The notes: generated by a model not told the origin, from the sequence alone. Counted from the stretch's first letter, positions 16,454 to 25,825 are shown. The stretch is DNA of 64,000 nt from Streptomyces cyaneogriseus subsp. noncyanogenus (GCF_000931445.1 NZ_CP010849.1:7626001-7690000); one strand, 5' to 3'. Program-made: numbers and translations.

Positions 16454-17878
16454 ATGCCGTACGACGATCTGCGGTCCTTCCTGAACACCCTGGAAAAGGA
16501 AGGCCAGTTGCTGCGCATCACCGACGAGGTGCTCCCGGAACCGGACCTGGCCGCCGCCGCCAACGCGGCCGGGCGGATCGGCGACGGCGCTCCCGCCCTC
16601 TGGTTCGACCGGGTCAAGGGCTTCACCGACGCGCGGATCGTGATGAACGTCCACGGCTCCTGGCGCAACCACGCCCTCGCCCTCGGCATGCCCAAGGAGA
16701 CCTCCACCCGCGAGCAGGTCGAGGAGTTCGCCCGCCGCTGGGACGCCTTCCCCGTCGCGCCCGAGCGCCGCGAGGACGCCCCCTGGCGGGAGAACACCGT
16801 CACCGGCGACGACATCGACCTGTTCGACATCCTCCCCCTGTTCCGCCTCAACGACGGCGACGGCGGCTTCTACCTGGACAAGGCCGCCGTCGTCTCCCGC
16901 GACCCCGACGACCCGGACCACTTCGGCAAGCAGAACCTCGGCACGTACCGCATGGAGGTCATCGGCCGCGACCGCCTCGCCCTCCAGCCGGTGCCGGTGC
17001 ACGACATCGCCCAGCACCTGCGCACGGCCGAGGAACAGGGCCGGGACCTGCCCGTGGCCATCACACTCGGCAACGACCCGGTCGTCCCGCTCGTCGCCGG
17101 CATGCCCCTGCGGTACGACCAGTCCGAGTACGAGATGGCGGGCGCCCTGCGCGGCGCGCCGATGCCGATCGCCACCGCCCCCCACACCGGCCTGGACGTC
17201 CCCTGGGGCGCCGAGGTGGTGATCGAGGGCGTCGTCGAATCGCGGGTACGGCAGATCGAGGGGCCCTTCGGCGAGTTCACCGGCCACTACTCCGGCGGAC
17301 GGCGGATGCCGGTCATCCGCATCGAGCGGATCTCCTACCGCACCGACCCGATCTTCGAATCCCTCTACCTGGGCATGCCCTGGACCGAGTGCGACTACCT
17401 GGTCGGCCCCAACACCTGCGTGCCGCTGCTGAAGCAACTGCGCGCCGAGTTCCCCGAGGTGCGGGCCGTCAACGCGATGTACACGCACGGACTGCTGGTC
17501 ATCATCTCCACCGCCAAGCGGTACGGCGGCTTCGCCAAGGCCGTCGGCATGCGCGCCATGACCACCCCGCACGGCCTCGGATACGTCACCCAGGTCATCG
17601 TCGTCGACGAGGACGTCGACCCCTTCGACCTGCCCCAGGTGATGTGGGCGCAGTCGGCGAAGGTGAATCCGAAGGAGGACGTGGTCATCATCCCGAACCT
17701 GTCGGTGGTGGAACTCGCCCCCGCCGCCCAGCCGGCCGGCGTCACCAGCAAGATGATCATCGATGCCACGACGCCCGTGGCCCCCGATGTCCGCGGCAAC
17801 TTCGGAACCCCCGCCAAGGACCTCCCGGAGACCGCCGAGTGGACCACGCGGCTGCGCTCCCTGCTCGCCCGACGCTGA
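16454..17878 (+). CDS. vdcC: UbiD-family non-oxidative phenolic acid decarboxylase (subunit C)
   Basis: 474 residues, full length for UbiD/VdcC/BsdC. EGPFGEFTGHYSG near residue 275 carries the conserved Glu residues of the catalytic network, and NLGTYRMEV and the TLGNDPVVPLVAGMPLRYDQSEYEMAG segment are typical. With prenyl-FMN it decarboxylates phenolic acids such as vanillate or 4-hydroxybenzoate to the matching phenol in the cytosol. Context supports this: it lies between the UbiX-type subunit B and the small subunit D. The precise substrate (vanillate to guaiacol in the described Streptomyces enzyme) is inferred from homology. Confidence 0.94.
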   Translation: MPYDDLRSFLNTLEKEGQLLRITDEVLPEPDLAAAANAAGRIGDGAPALWFDRVKGFTDARIVMNVHGSWRNHALALGMPKETSTREQVEEFARRWDAFPVAPERREDAPWRENTVTGDDIDLFDILPLFRLNDGDGGFYLDKAAVVSRDPDDPDHFGKQNLGTYRMEVIGRDRLALQPVPVHDIAQHLRTAEEQGRDLPVAITLGNDPVVPLVAGMPLRYDQSEYEMAGALRGAPMPIATAPHTGLDVPWGAEVVIEGVVESRVRQIEGPFGEFTGHYSGGRRMPVIRIERISYRTDPIFESLYLGMPWTECDYLVGPNTCVPLLKQLRAEFPEVRAVNAMYTHGLLVIISTAKRYGGFAKAVGMRAMTTPHGLGYVTQVIVVDEDVDPFDLPQVMWAQSAKVNPKEDVVIIPNLSVVELAPAAQPAGVTSKMIIDATTPVAPDVRGNFGTPAKDLPETAEWTTRLRSLLARR

Positions 17879-17952
17879 CCCGCCCGACCCGGCGCCCGCT
17901 CCCGTGCCCGCCGCACGGGACCGTCACCCCACCCCCAGGAAGGAACCTCCCG

Positions 17953-18225
17953 ATGCACTCCAGCGACAGCGGCCGGTCCGAGGCCGCCGACGCCGCCCCT
18001 GTCTGCCCGCGCTGCGCGCACGACGGCGTCCGCGCCGTCGCCCACTCCCCGGTGCCCGGCGTCTGGCAGGTGCTCCAGTGCGCCCGCTGCCTGTACATGT
18101 GGCGCACCACCGAACCGGCCCGGCGGACCCGCCGTGCGGACTACCCCGCCCAGTTCCGGCTGACGGAACACGACATCGCCACGGCCGCGGAGGTACCGGC
18201 CGTGCCCGCCCTGCGCACCCGGTAG
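17953..18225 (+). CDS. vdcD: Small phenolic acid decarboxylase subunit D
   Basis: 90 residues from ATG 17953, with AAGGA upstream. It has the two zinc-type CxxC pairs of the family (CPRC near residue 20 and CARC near residue 45), then LYMWRTTEP, YPAQFRLTEHDI and a closing EVPAVPALRTR. This matches VdcD/BsdD proteins of about 75-80 residues, plus a slightly longer N-terminus. It is required with subunits B and C in characterised systems, but its role is not well defined. It is the last gene of the operon. Confidence 0.93.
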   Translation: MHSSDSGRSEAADAAPVCPRCAHDGVRAVAHSPVPGVWQVLQCARCLYMWRTTEPARRTRRADYPAQFRLTEHDIATAAEVPAVPALRTR

Positions 18226-18317
18226 CGCGCGGCGCCCACTCCGCCGGGGGCGGGGACCCCGCGGCCGGACCGCGCGCCCGGCCGCGCGCCCGCTTCCGGC
18301 CCGGCGTCCGCTCCCGG

Positions 18318-18770
18318 TCAGTCCATCAGCCCCGCGGCGAGCGTCGCCCCCAGCTCCCAGCAGGCCTCCAGGTCCGCCTTGCCCGGTGTGCCGGTCACGG
18401 TCACCGCCGGAGCGGCACGCCGCCAGCCCAGGCCCGTGGTGACCGACTCGATGCCGCGCACCGCGCCCGTGGTGTCGCTGCCACCGTGCACGTAGAAGCC
18501 GAACGGCCGGCCGCGGGTGGCGTCCAGACAGGGGTAGTAGATCTGGTCGAAGAAGTGCTTGAGGGCACCAGACATGTAGCCCAGGTTGGCCGGCGTGCCC
18601 AGCAGACAGGCGTCGGCCTCCAGCACGTCGACCGCGGTGGCCGCCAGCGCCGCCCGGCGCACCACCCGGACGCCCCCGATCTCCGGGGCGCCCGCCCCGG
18701 ACACGACGGCTTCCAGCAGCGCCTGGCAGTTCGGGGACGGCGTGTGATGGACGATCAGCAAAGTGGCCAC
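18318..18770 (-). CDS. Flavodoxin-like NAD(P)H-dependent oxidoreductase
   Basis: 150 residues. The N-terminus LLIVHHTPSPNCQALLEAV is the flavodoxin phosphate loop, and GTPANLGYMSGALKHFFDQIYY is the FMN-binding segment of the WrbA/NADPH-dependent FMN reductase group; HGGSDTTGA is the third flavin loop. It is a small cytosolic electron-transfer protein or quinone reductase. It is convergent with vdcD, with no sign of shared regulation. The electron partner is unknown. Confidence 0.83.
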   Translation of the reverse strand: MATLLIVHHTPSPNCQALLEAVVSGAGAPEIGGVRVVRRAALAATAVDVLEADACLLGTPANLGYMSGALKHFFDQIYYPCLDATRGRPFGFYVHGGSDTTGAVRGIESVTTGLGWRRAAPAVTVTGTPGKADLEACWELGATLAAGLMD

Positions 18771-18831
18771 ACCCGAAGCCTGCCCGTCCCGCCCTCCTGC
18801 CGCAAGAAAGATCCCTCCGCGCCCGGACCGG

Positions 18832-19308
18832 TCAGCCCCACAGGGGGTAGGTCACCGCGCGGGCGGACCCTTCGGGCCGGTCACCGGTGTACGTCAGCGT
18901 CATCCGCGTGTACTGGCGCAGATCCGGCTGCTCCTCCCAGGACCGGGCGTCGTCCAGACGTACGACGACGGCGTACGAGCGGAACGTGCCGGCCGCGCAG
19001 TAGGGCTTGCAGTCGTTGACCACGTTGACGCCCCGGGCCACCGCGGCGGTCGCGTCCCAGCTCTTCCACTCCAGCGAGGTCAGGCGGCTGTTGCCGTCCC
19101 CGCAGGCGAGGAGGAAGTCGGCGGGGCGGACGACGGGCCGCTCCTGGCAGTCGACGAGCACCGGATCCTGTGCCTGGTGGTGCGCCGCCCGCTGCGGCGT
19201 CGGCTGCCCGCCCGGTGACGCGGCCGTGGCCGTACCGAGGGAGGTTGTTGCTGCGAGCGAGGCGACGGCACACACCGTGACCATCGCCCTCCTGCGAACT
19301 GCGCCCAT
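18832..19308 (-). CDS. Secreted protein of unknown function
   Basis: 158 residues from ATG 19308. A signal peptide (basic RRR, hydrophobic VTVCAVASLAATTSLG, cleavage near ATAAS) is followed by a domain with four or five Cys (DCQER, CGDG, CKPYC) that could form disulfides, and a beta-rich tail ending in VTYPLWG. I recognise it only as a conserved actinobacterial type with DGN...L.W..W features and give no function. It is monocistronic, between the flavodoxin-like gene and the DMT transporter. Confidence 0.75.
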   Translation of the reverse strand: MGAVRRRAMVTVCAVASLAATTSLGTATAASPGGQPTPQRAAHHQAQDPVLVDCQERPVVRPADFLLACGDGNSRLTSLEWKSWDATAAVARGVNVVNDCKPYCAAGTFRSYAVVVRLDDARSWEEQPDLRQYTRMTLTYTGDRPEGSARAVTYPLWG

Positions 19309-19441
19309 GTCTGCTCCCGCCCGTCCGCGTCGGGGCCTGTTTCCGTTCGACGGTACGACCGCGCCGCGGAACGCACCACTCGGACGGAGCAACGCCGCCC
19401 GGGCACGCTCCCCGGCCTGCGCGTTCCTGTGCGGGGCCCGC

Positions 19442-20305
19442 TCACCGGCCGGTCCGCAGATCGATCCCGCGCCGGGCCAGGGTGATCACGCCCACGGTGA
19501 CCAGGGCGACGCCGGCCGCCTGCGGGAGGAGCCACCAGCCGGTCCGGACGTCCTCCTGGTACAGCAGCAGGCCGAGCAGCAGGCTGACCGCCGCGTCGCC
19601 CAGCGTCAGCGCCGGCTGGGAAGCGATGAGCGGACCGCCCTGGAGGGCGTGTTCCAGCAGCAGGACGGCTCCGGCGCCGGCCACGGCGAACCCGTACGTC
19701 TGCCAGGCGGACAGGAAACCGGTCACGCCCCCGGTGTCCAGGACGCGCATGGCGTCCTTGATCAGCGCGGCGGTCAGCGCGTAGCAGACGGCGGTGGCCG
19801 CGCCGAGACAGCCGGCGCGGGCCTTCCCGGCGGGGCGTCTCAGCCCGGCCCCGGACAGCAGGACCACCGCCGCGCCGCAGGCGGCCAGGACCGGCACCCA
19901 GCGGCCGGTGGACACCTCGGCGACCCCGCCGGCCGGTGCGGCCGACACCAGCGCCAGACCCAGCCCGGCGACCACCGCGGCCACCGCCGCCCACAGCACC
20001 CCCGGCAGCCTGCGCCCCGTCATGGACGAGGCCAGCAGCAGCGCCGAGGGGAGTTCCAGCACGAACAGCGGCTGGACGAGGGAGAGCGGGCCGGTGGCCA
20101 GGGCGGCGGCCTGCCCGACACCGGCGACGACCACGGCCAGCATCCCGGCCAGCCAGACGGGCCGCCGCAGCAGATCGAGCACGAGACCCGGGCGGAACCC
20201 CCGGGCCTGCGGCACGCTCAGCGCGGCACGTCGCTGCAACACGGTGGCCAGCGCGTTGCTGAAGGCGGCCACGCAGGCGAGGAGGACCGGCAGTACGACA
20301 CCCAT
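19442..20305 (-). CDS. DMT-superfamily (EamA-like) membrane transporter
   Basis: 287 residues from ATG 20305 (MGVVLPVLLACVAAFSNALA). About nine or ten hydrophobic helices cover nearly the whole chain, with FSNALATVLQRRAA at the start and GDAAVSLLLGLLLYQEDVRTGWW near the end, typical of DMT transporters. It probably exports a small metabolite or is of the magnesium-transporter-like subgroup; the substrate is unknown. A longer frame upstream would run over the GAPDH terminator and is rejected. Confidence 0.85.
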   Translation of the reverse strand: MGVVLPVLLACVAAFSNALATVLQRRAALSVPQARGFRPGLVLDLLRRPVWLAGMLAVVVAGVGQAAALATGPLSLVQPLFVLELPSALLLASSMTGRRLPGVLWAAVAAVVAGLGLALVSAAPAGGVAEVSTGRWVPVLAACGAAVVLLSGAGLRRPAGKARAGCLGAATAVCYALTAALIKDAMRVLDTGGVTGFLSAWQTYGFAVAGAGAVLLLEHALQGGPLIASQPALTLGDAAVSLLLGLLLYQEDVRTGWWLLPQAAGVALVTVGVITLARRGIDLRTGR

Positions 20306-20402
20306 CCACCGATCCTCGCGCCCTCCGCCTCCCTTCGCCCGCCGCCACGGCCGCCGCACGCCCGTGCTGCGGCCGTGGCGGCGGGGGAGGACCGCGGAAA
20401 AC

Positions 20403-20438
20403 GGGCGGGGGCGGTGGCCGGTGCCACCGCCCCCGCCC
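20403..20438 (-). terminator. Terminator of the GAPDH gene
   Basis: A perfect 16-bp stem (20403-20418 with 20423-20438) with a 4-nt loop lies 36 bp downstream of the gap stop codon. Confidence 0.85.
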
Positions 20439-20474
20439 GCCGCGTCACGGGCCCGGCCGGACGTGTCCGGCGGA

Positions 20475-21926
20475 TCAGACCGCCGGGGCCGGGTAGGTCG
20501 GGTACTCCACGCCCGACACGTGCTGCACCACGCGGACGACCTGGCACGAGTAGCCGAACTCGTTGTCGTACCACAGGTACAGGATGGCGTTGTCGCCCTC
20601 GACCTTGGTGGCACCCGCGTCCACGATCGAGGCGTGGCGCGACCCGATGAAGTCGCTGGAGACCGCGTCGGGGGCGCTGATGAAGTCGATCTGGCGCTTG
20701 AGCGGCGAGGTCAGCGACACCTCGCGCAGGTAGTCCAGGACCTCCTCGCGGGTGGTCTCGCGGGCGAGCTGGAGGTTGAGGATCGCGATCGAGACGTCCG
20801 GTACCGGCACGCGGATGGAGCTGCCGGTGATCTTCGCCTTCAGGTCGGGCAGTGCCTTGGCGACGGCGGAGGCGGCGCCGGTCTCGGTGATCACCATGTT
20901 GAGCGGCGCCGAACGCCCACGCCGCTCCGACTTGTGGTAGTTGTCCAGCAGGTTCTGGTCGTTGGTGAACGAGTGGACGGTCTCCACGTGGCCGCGCAGC
21001 ACGCCGTACTCGTCCGCCATCGCCTTCAGCGGCGGGACGATGGCGTTGGTGGTGCAGGAGGCGCAGGACAGGATCTGCTCGTCCGGCTTGATCGTGTCGT
21101 GGTTGACGCCGTGCACGATGTTCGGGACGTCGCCCTTGCCCGGCGCGGTCAGGACGACCTTGTCGATGCCGGGACGCAGGTGCTTGGACAGGCCCTCGCG
21201 GTCGCGCCACTTGCCGGTGTTGTCGATGAGGATGGCGTTCTTGATGCCGTACGCCGTGTAGTCCACCGCCGTGGGGTCGTCGGCGTAGATGACGCGGATC
21301 TCGTTGCCGTTGGCGACGATCTTGCTGTTCGCCTCGTCCACGGTGATCGTGCCCTGGAACTGGCCGTGGATGGAGTCACGGCGCAGCAGCGAGGCCCGCT
21401 TCACGATGTCCTGGCCGCCGCTGTTGCGGACGACGATGGCGCGCAGCCGCAGTCCGTTGCCCGAACCGGCCTTCTCGATGAGCAGGCGGGCGAGGAGGCG
21501 GCCGATGCGGCCGAACCCGTAGAGGACGACGTCGCGCGGCTCGCGGCGCTCGATCTTGTTGGCGCCCGTGGCGCCGGCGACGGCCTCGGCGGTGAACTCC
21601 GCCACCGACAGGCCGCGGTCGTCGGCCTTGTAGGTCTCGGCGAGCATGCCGATGTCGATCTGGGACGGGCCGAGGTCCAGCGTGGTGAGCGCCTGGAGGA
21701 ACGGCAGGGTCTCGGTGACCGAGAGCTCCGCACCGGCGATCTGGCGAGCGAATCGGTGGGTCTTCAGGATGCTGACCACCGACTTGTTCACCAGGGAGCG
21801 GCTGTGGAGCAGGACCGTGACGTCCCGCTCGCGGTGCAGCTTCCCGATCATCGGGATCATCGACTCCGCGATCTCCTCGCGGCACTTCCAGTTGGTGAAC
21901 GAGTCGTCGTTGACAGTCACAGGCAT
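20475..21926 (-). CDS. gap: Long-form glyceraldehyde-3-phosphate dehydrogenase
   Basis: 483 residues, against about 335 for standard GAPDH. The extra roughly 130 N-terminal residues (IGKLHRERDVTVLLHSRSLVN and onward) are typical of the second, long actinobacterial GAPDH class. The NAD-binding GFGRIG is at residues 137-142, the active-site Cys is Cys291 in SCASCTTNA, and NEFGYSCQVVRVVQH is near the C-terminus. It interconverts glyceraldehyde-3-phosphate and 1,3-bisphosphoglycerate in the cytosol. It is monocistronic with its own terminator. ATG at 21926 is used; GTG two codons later is also possible. Confidence 0.95.
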   Translation of the reverse strand: MPVTVNDDSFTNWKCREEIAESMIPMIGKLHRERDVTVLLHSRSLVNKSVVSILKTHRFARQIAGAELSVTETLPFLQALTTLDLGPSQIDIGMLAETYKADDRGLSVAEFTAEAVAGATGANKIERREPRDVVLYGFGRIGRLLARLLIEKAGSGNGLRLRAIVVRNSGGQDIVKRASLLRRDSIHGQFQGTITVDEANSKIVANGNEIRVIYADDPTAVDYTAYGIKNAILIDNTGKWRDREGLSKHLRPGIDKVVLTAPGKGDVPNIVHGVNHDTIKPDEQILSCASCTTNAIVPPLKAMADEYGVLRGHVETVHSFTNDQNLLDNYHKSERRGRSAPLNMVITETGAASAVAKALPDLKAKITGSSIRVPVPDVSIAILNLQLARETTREEVLDYLREVSLTSPLKRQIDFISAPDAVSSDFIGSRHASIVDAGATKVEGDNAILYLWYDNEFGYSCQVVRVVQHVSGVEYPTYPAPAV

Positions 21927-22254
21927 ATCTTTCGAGCTAGGCGGCGCTCATATGCTAACCCCTCGCTCCTTTGAGCATTCAAGCGGGTGGATGAGCGCCC
22001 GACTGCGCCCGGATCGCCCGGCCGCGGGCGGGTGGAACGCGGACCAAGGGCGGGTGGGACGAGGGCCGTTGTGCGGCGGTCCCGGGAACCCGCGCGGGCC
22101 GCGGGCGGCCATGGTCGAGCGATTGGCGGGGGCGGGGCCAGCCGGGGGGCCGGGGCGGGCGGGGACGGGGCGCGCCCCCTGTGCCAACACCCCGGCCCGC
22201 GCGGGTGGTTGACGCCTCCCGCCGGAGCGGGACCGTCCGCTCGTACGGCCCGCG

Positions 22255-22908
22255 TCACTTCCTGACGGCGATGGCGTACGTGATCGCCGCCCCGGCCGCC
22301 AGCACGCCCGCGGCGGCGGCGAGCAGCACCGCCGTGGAGCCGAGGAGGTCCGCCGAGCGCGAGGTGCTCTGCAGATCGACGAGGAGGGCGCCGACCGGTG
22401 AGCGCGTCCTCGCCAGCAGTACGGCCGCCAGCAGGACCAGGGCGAGGACGAGCGCGTAGCCCTGCCGCCGGAAGACGAGGGGCGAGCAGACCAGGCCGAT
22501 GGCGATACCGGTGAAGGCACAGGTGAGTTGGGCCTCCAGCCCCAGCAGCAGATCGGCCGGGGCGGGGGAGTGGCTGCCGAACACCAGCGGCAGCACCAGA
22601 CCGGCTGCGGCCGGTGGCAGACACGCCAGCACCGCCGTCACCACCCACCCGGCCAGCGCGCGCGGATGGCCGCCGGCGTTGACGACGACGACCGAGCGGT
22701 GCGCCCGGTCCTCCAGGCCCACCAGGGCCATGGTCAGCCAGACCGAGCACACCAGCATGGCCCCGGCGGCCGAGCCGTAGGTGGCGGTGAGCGGGCCGGA
22801 GTCGTTGCTCGTCAGCACGGCCAGCAGACCGGTGAACAGCAGCACCGGCGCCAGATAGCGCTGCGAGAGCAGCAGGACCGTGAACAGGTAACGGACCAGA
22901 GCGGTCAC
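22255..22908 (-). CDS. ABC transporter membrane protein
   Basis: 217 residues from GTG 22908, which overlaps the stop of the ATPase gene (GTGA) and indicates coupling. Six hydrophobic segments are visible (VRYLFTVLLLSQRYLAPVLLFTGLLAVL, then AAGAMLVCSVWLTMALVG, and so on), with few charges. It looks like the permease of a small ABC-2-like exporter together with the ATPase encoded before it. The substrate is unknown. Confidence 0.82.
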   Translation of the reverse strand: MTALVRYLFTVLLLSQRYLAPVLLFTGLLAVLTSNDSGPLTATYGSAAGAMLVCSVWLTMALVGLEDRAHRSVVVVNAGGHPRALAGWVVTAVLACLPPAAAGLVLPLVFGSHSPAPADLLLGLEAQLTCAFTGIAIGLVCSPLVFRRQGYALVLALVLLAAVLLARTRSPVGALLVDLQSTSRSADLLGSTAVLLAAAAGVLAAGAAITYAIAVRK

Positions 22909-23786
22909 CGCGCCGCCTCCCGGCCGTTCGCGCGGCCGTCCCCGCCGGGCGGGACCCGGCCGACGCCGTCCACCGACCACCCGAGGCGCAGCGCCGTCAG
23001 CAGGACGGCGTCCGAGTGGTCCCGCCCCACCCGCAGGACCAGGGTCTCGCCCCGGCGGGTGGTGTGCGTCACCCCCGGCAGGGCCCGCCAGTCCGGCGCG
23101 GCCGGCGCGACGCCCCCGGCGGGCGGGGACAGGACCACCTCCACCGTCCCGGCGCCGCCCGGCGGGCGGTCGCCGCCCCGCGGGGCGAGCCGGCCGTCCC
23201 GGATGACGTAGGCGTGGTCGGCGTATTGTCCGACGACCGCCTCCCGGTGGTCGGCGAAGACCACCGTGCCGCCCCGCCCGGCCACCTCGCCGATGAGCTC
23301 GTCGAGGACCGCGTGCGCCGGGACGTCCAGTCCGGACCAGGGTTCGTCGAGGACCAGCAGGTCCGGTACGACCAGCAGGGCCTGGGCCAGCGCCACCTTC
23401 TGCGCGTTGCCCTTGGACAGCGTGCGCAGCGGCGCCTGCGCACCGCCCACCAGGGCCAGCCGGTCCAGCAGGTGGTGCGCGCGGGCCCGGGCCCGGTCGC
23501 CCGGCATGCCGCGGACGCGTCCCATGTGGGTGAGGTAGGCGATCGCCGGCAGGCGGTCGTGCGCGGTGAAGCGGTCCGGTACGTAACCGACGCGCGGCGG
23601 ACGGCCCGAGACCCTCCCGGAGGTGGGCCGCGACAGCCCGGCGAGAATCCTCAGCAGGGTCGACTTCCCCGAACCGTTGCCGCCCGCCACGGCGACCACC
23701 GCACCCGGCGGGACCTCCAGCTCCACATCGGTGAGGACCCAGCGGCCCCTGCCGTACCGCTTGCCGACCGCCTCACAGCGCAGCAC
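22905..23786 (-). CDS. ABC transporter ATP-binding protein
   Basis: 293 residues from GTG 23786, preceded by GAGGAG at 5 nt; a longer ATG start lacks a ribosome site. Walker A is GGNGSGKST near residue 35, the signature is a shortened LSKGNAQ, Walker B is LLVLDEPWSGLD and the switch His is in VVFADHRE. The C-terminal 80 residues extend beyond the nucleotide-binding domain. It forms an export-type transporter with the overlapping membrane gene. Confidence 0.9.
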   Translation of the reverse strand: MLRCEAVGKRYGRGRWVLTDVELEVPPGAVVAVAGGNGSGKSTLLRILAGLSRPTSGRVSGRPPRVGYVPDRFTAHDRLPAIAYLTHMGRVRGMPGDRARARAHHLLDRLALVGGAQAPLRTLSKGNAQKVALAQALLVVPDLLVLDEPWSGLDVPAHAVLDELIGEVAGRGGTVVFADHREAVVGQYADHAYVIRDGRLAPRGGDRPPGGAGTVEVVLSPPAGGVAPAAPDWRALPGVTHTTRRGETLVLRVGRDHSDAVLLTALRLGWSVDGVGRVPPGGDGRANGREAAR

Positions 23787-23921
23787 ACCGGCTCCTCGGC
23801 GAGCCGTGCACCGCACCCGCCCGTGACCGGGCCGTCCCGCAGCCACTCGGGAAGCCCGGCCCGTCCGGGCGGCCGGGCGCGCGGCTCAGGTGTGCGACAT
23901 CGTCCGTCATGGCCGACGACT

Positions 23922-24860
23922 CTAGCGACCGGCCGGACCCCCCGGCCCGCCCGCCTCGCGCCGTGCGGACCCGCCGGTGGCGGAGCCCCGCGCCCGCAGG
24001 GCGTCCACCGCCATGCGGGCCGCGGTGCCGATGACGGCGTCGGCGGCGGGCAGCGTGGCGGCGGTGGAGGCGGACCGCGTGAAGACCGCGACGGCGTACC
24101 GGCCGCCGTCGGGGTACTCCACCACACCGACCTCGTTCCGTACCGTCGGCAGGCTCCCCGTCTTGCCCGAGACCCGCACGTCGTCGAACGGGAAACCGGA
24201 GGCCAGCCGGTGCGGCCACACCTGCAGGCCCAGGATGCGGCGCATCGCCGCGCAGTGCCCGGGCAGGCATGCCTCGTCCCGCCACACCGCACCGAGCAGA
24301 CGGGTCATGTCGCGGGGCGTGGTGTGGTTGGTGCGGGCCGGGTCCAGGGCCCGCAGACCGGCGACGACGTGCGGCGAACGCAGCGACGGTGCGCCCTGGG
24401 GGCCCGTGTCCTCGCGGAGCATGGCGAACAGCTCGCGGAACGTGTGCAGGGCGCGGGTGCGCTCCAGTCCCAGCCGGGCCGTCGTGGCGTTGACCGCGTC
24501 CAGGCCGACCCGCCGCAGCAGCAGATCGGCCGCGCCGTTGTCGCTGACGGCCATCATCAGATACGCCAGGTCGCGCAGGGAGATGAGGACCGGATCGAGC
24601 ATGGCGGCCAGTCCCGTGGGTCCGCTGGTGCGGTCGTCGGGCGGGCACTCCACGCGCTCGGCGAGGTCCAGCCGCCCCGCCTCGGCCTGTTCGTGCAGCG
24701 CGACCAGCAGGCACAGCTTGTGCACGCTGGCGGTGACCACCGGTTGGTCGGCCCCCGCGTCGACCTCGGCGCCGGAGTCGATGTCGACGGCGTGCAGATG
24801 GCCGGTGACCCCGGCTTCGGCGAATGCGGCGCCGATACGGCGGGCGATGGAGGTCGTCAC
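23922..24860 (-). CDS. Serine beta-lactamase-like protein without signal peptide
   Basis: 312 residues. Class A-type motifs are present: SVHK (Ser45-Lys48), SDN (106-108) and KTG (233-235). An obvious ExxLN omega-loop motif, which supplies the deacylating Glu, is not seen between SDN and the conserved TTP near residue 180. The N-terminus MTTSIARRIGAAFAEAG lacks a signal peptide. It overlaps the LysR gene by 4 bp and follows it in the same operon, recalling bla/LysR loci of Streptomyces. It could be a true beta-lactamase, a DD-peptidase-like protein or an esterase. Confidence 0.82.
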   Translation of the reverse strand: MTTSIARRIGAAFAEAGVTGHLHAVDIDSGAEVDAGADQPVVTASVHKLCLLVALHEQAEAGRLDLAERVECPPDDRTSGPTGLAAMLDPVLISLRDLAYLMMAVSDNGAADLLLRRVGLDAVNATTARLGLERTRALHTFRELFAMLREDTGPQGAPSLRSPHVVAGLRALDPARTNHTTPRDMTRLLGAVWRDEACLPGHCAAMRRILGLQVWPHRLASGFPFDDVRVSGKTGSLPTVRNEVGVVEYPDGGRYAVAVFTRSASTAATLPAADAVIGTAARMAVDALRARGSATGGSARREAGGPGGPAGR

Positions 24861-25825
24861 AGCAGGTACTCCGCGGCGGGACGCAGGTGAAGGGGCCGGT
24901 CGGGCAGGTCCGTGCGGGCAGCGGCGGTCTCCCGCAGGGCCCGGTGGACGGCGTCCGCGAAGGCGCGGACGGCGGTGTCCCCCCGGCCCTTGGGCCAGGC
25001 GACGCAGTGCCGCCAGGCCAGCGGGGAGCCCGCGAGCGGCCGCCAGGTGATCGCCGGATCCTCGTCGGCGGCGGTGGCCTGCCGGGCGTCCCGCGGCGTG
25101 AACGCCACGACGCCCGCGGTCAGGATCAGCCCCCGCACGAAACCCGCGCCCTGGCCGTGGCGGACCGCAGGCGGCGTGTAGCCGTTGCGGGCGCAGGCCG
25201 TCAGGACGTCGTCGTACAGCGCCGGGGCGTCGGCGCGCGGAAACAGGGCCAGGTCGAAACCGGTGAGCAGGGCCAGGGGGACGGCCTCGTGCGCCGCGGC
25301 GGCAGCGGTCTGGGGCAGCAGCACCCCCAGTTCGCGGTGGAGCACCGGACCGAAGTCGAGACCCGTCACGTCGCAGGGGTGGTGCACGAGGCCGACGTCC
25401 AGCTCCCGTGCGGCGAAACGCGCGAGTTGCTGGGCGGTGGACAGCTCGTGCAGTTCCAGTTCCACCCCGGCATGCCTGCTGCGGAAGCCGGACAGGACGG
25501 CGGCGACGGTCTCACCGGAGATGTCGGGCGTCAGGGCGGCGCGCAGCAGCCCGCTGTCGCCGTCACGGATGCGGCGGGCGGCGGTGCGCAGCGACTCCGC
25601 CCGGTCCAGCAGCGCGCGTGCCTCCGGCAGCAGCAGGGTCCCCGCCTTGGTGATGGTCACCTGCCGGCTGGTGCGTTCGAAGAGCCGGACGCCCAGTTCG
25701 CGCTCCAGGCGCTGGATGCGCTGGGACAGCGGCGGCTGGGCGATGCCCAGACGGGCGGCGGCACGGCCGAAGTGCGACTCCTCGGCGACGGCCACGAAGC
25801 ACTCCAGGTGCCGTATCAGGTCCAC
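24857..25825 (-). CDS. LysR-family transcriptional regulator
   Basis: 322 residues. The N-terminal HTH (HLECFVAVAEESHFGRAAARLGIAQPPLSQRIQRLERELGVRLFERT, residues 6-53) is a canonical LysR DNA-binding domain, and the rest is an effector-binding domain (LRAALTPDISGETVAAVLSGFRSRHAGVELEL). It is coupled by a 4-bp overlap to the beta-lactamase-like gene and probably controls that operon from its own upstream region. Confidence 0.93.
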   Translation of the reverse strand: MDLIRHLECFVAVAEESHFGRAAARLGIAQPPLSQRIQRLERELGVRLFERTSRQVTITKAGTLLLPEARALLDRAESLRTAARRIRDGDSGLLRAALTPDISGETVAAVLSGFRSRHAGVELELHELSTAQQLARFAARELDVGLVHHPCDVTGLDFGPVLHRELGVLLPQTAAAAAHEAVPLALLTGFDLALFPRADAPALYDDVLTACARNGYTPPAVRHGQGAGFVRGLILTAGVVAFTPRDARQATAADEDPAITWRPLAGSPLAWRHCVAWPKGRGDTAVRAFADAVHRALRETAAARTDLPDRPLHLRPAAEYLL

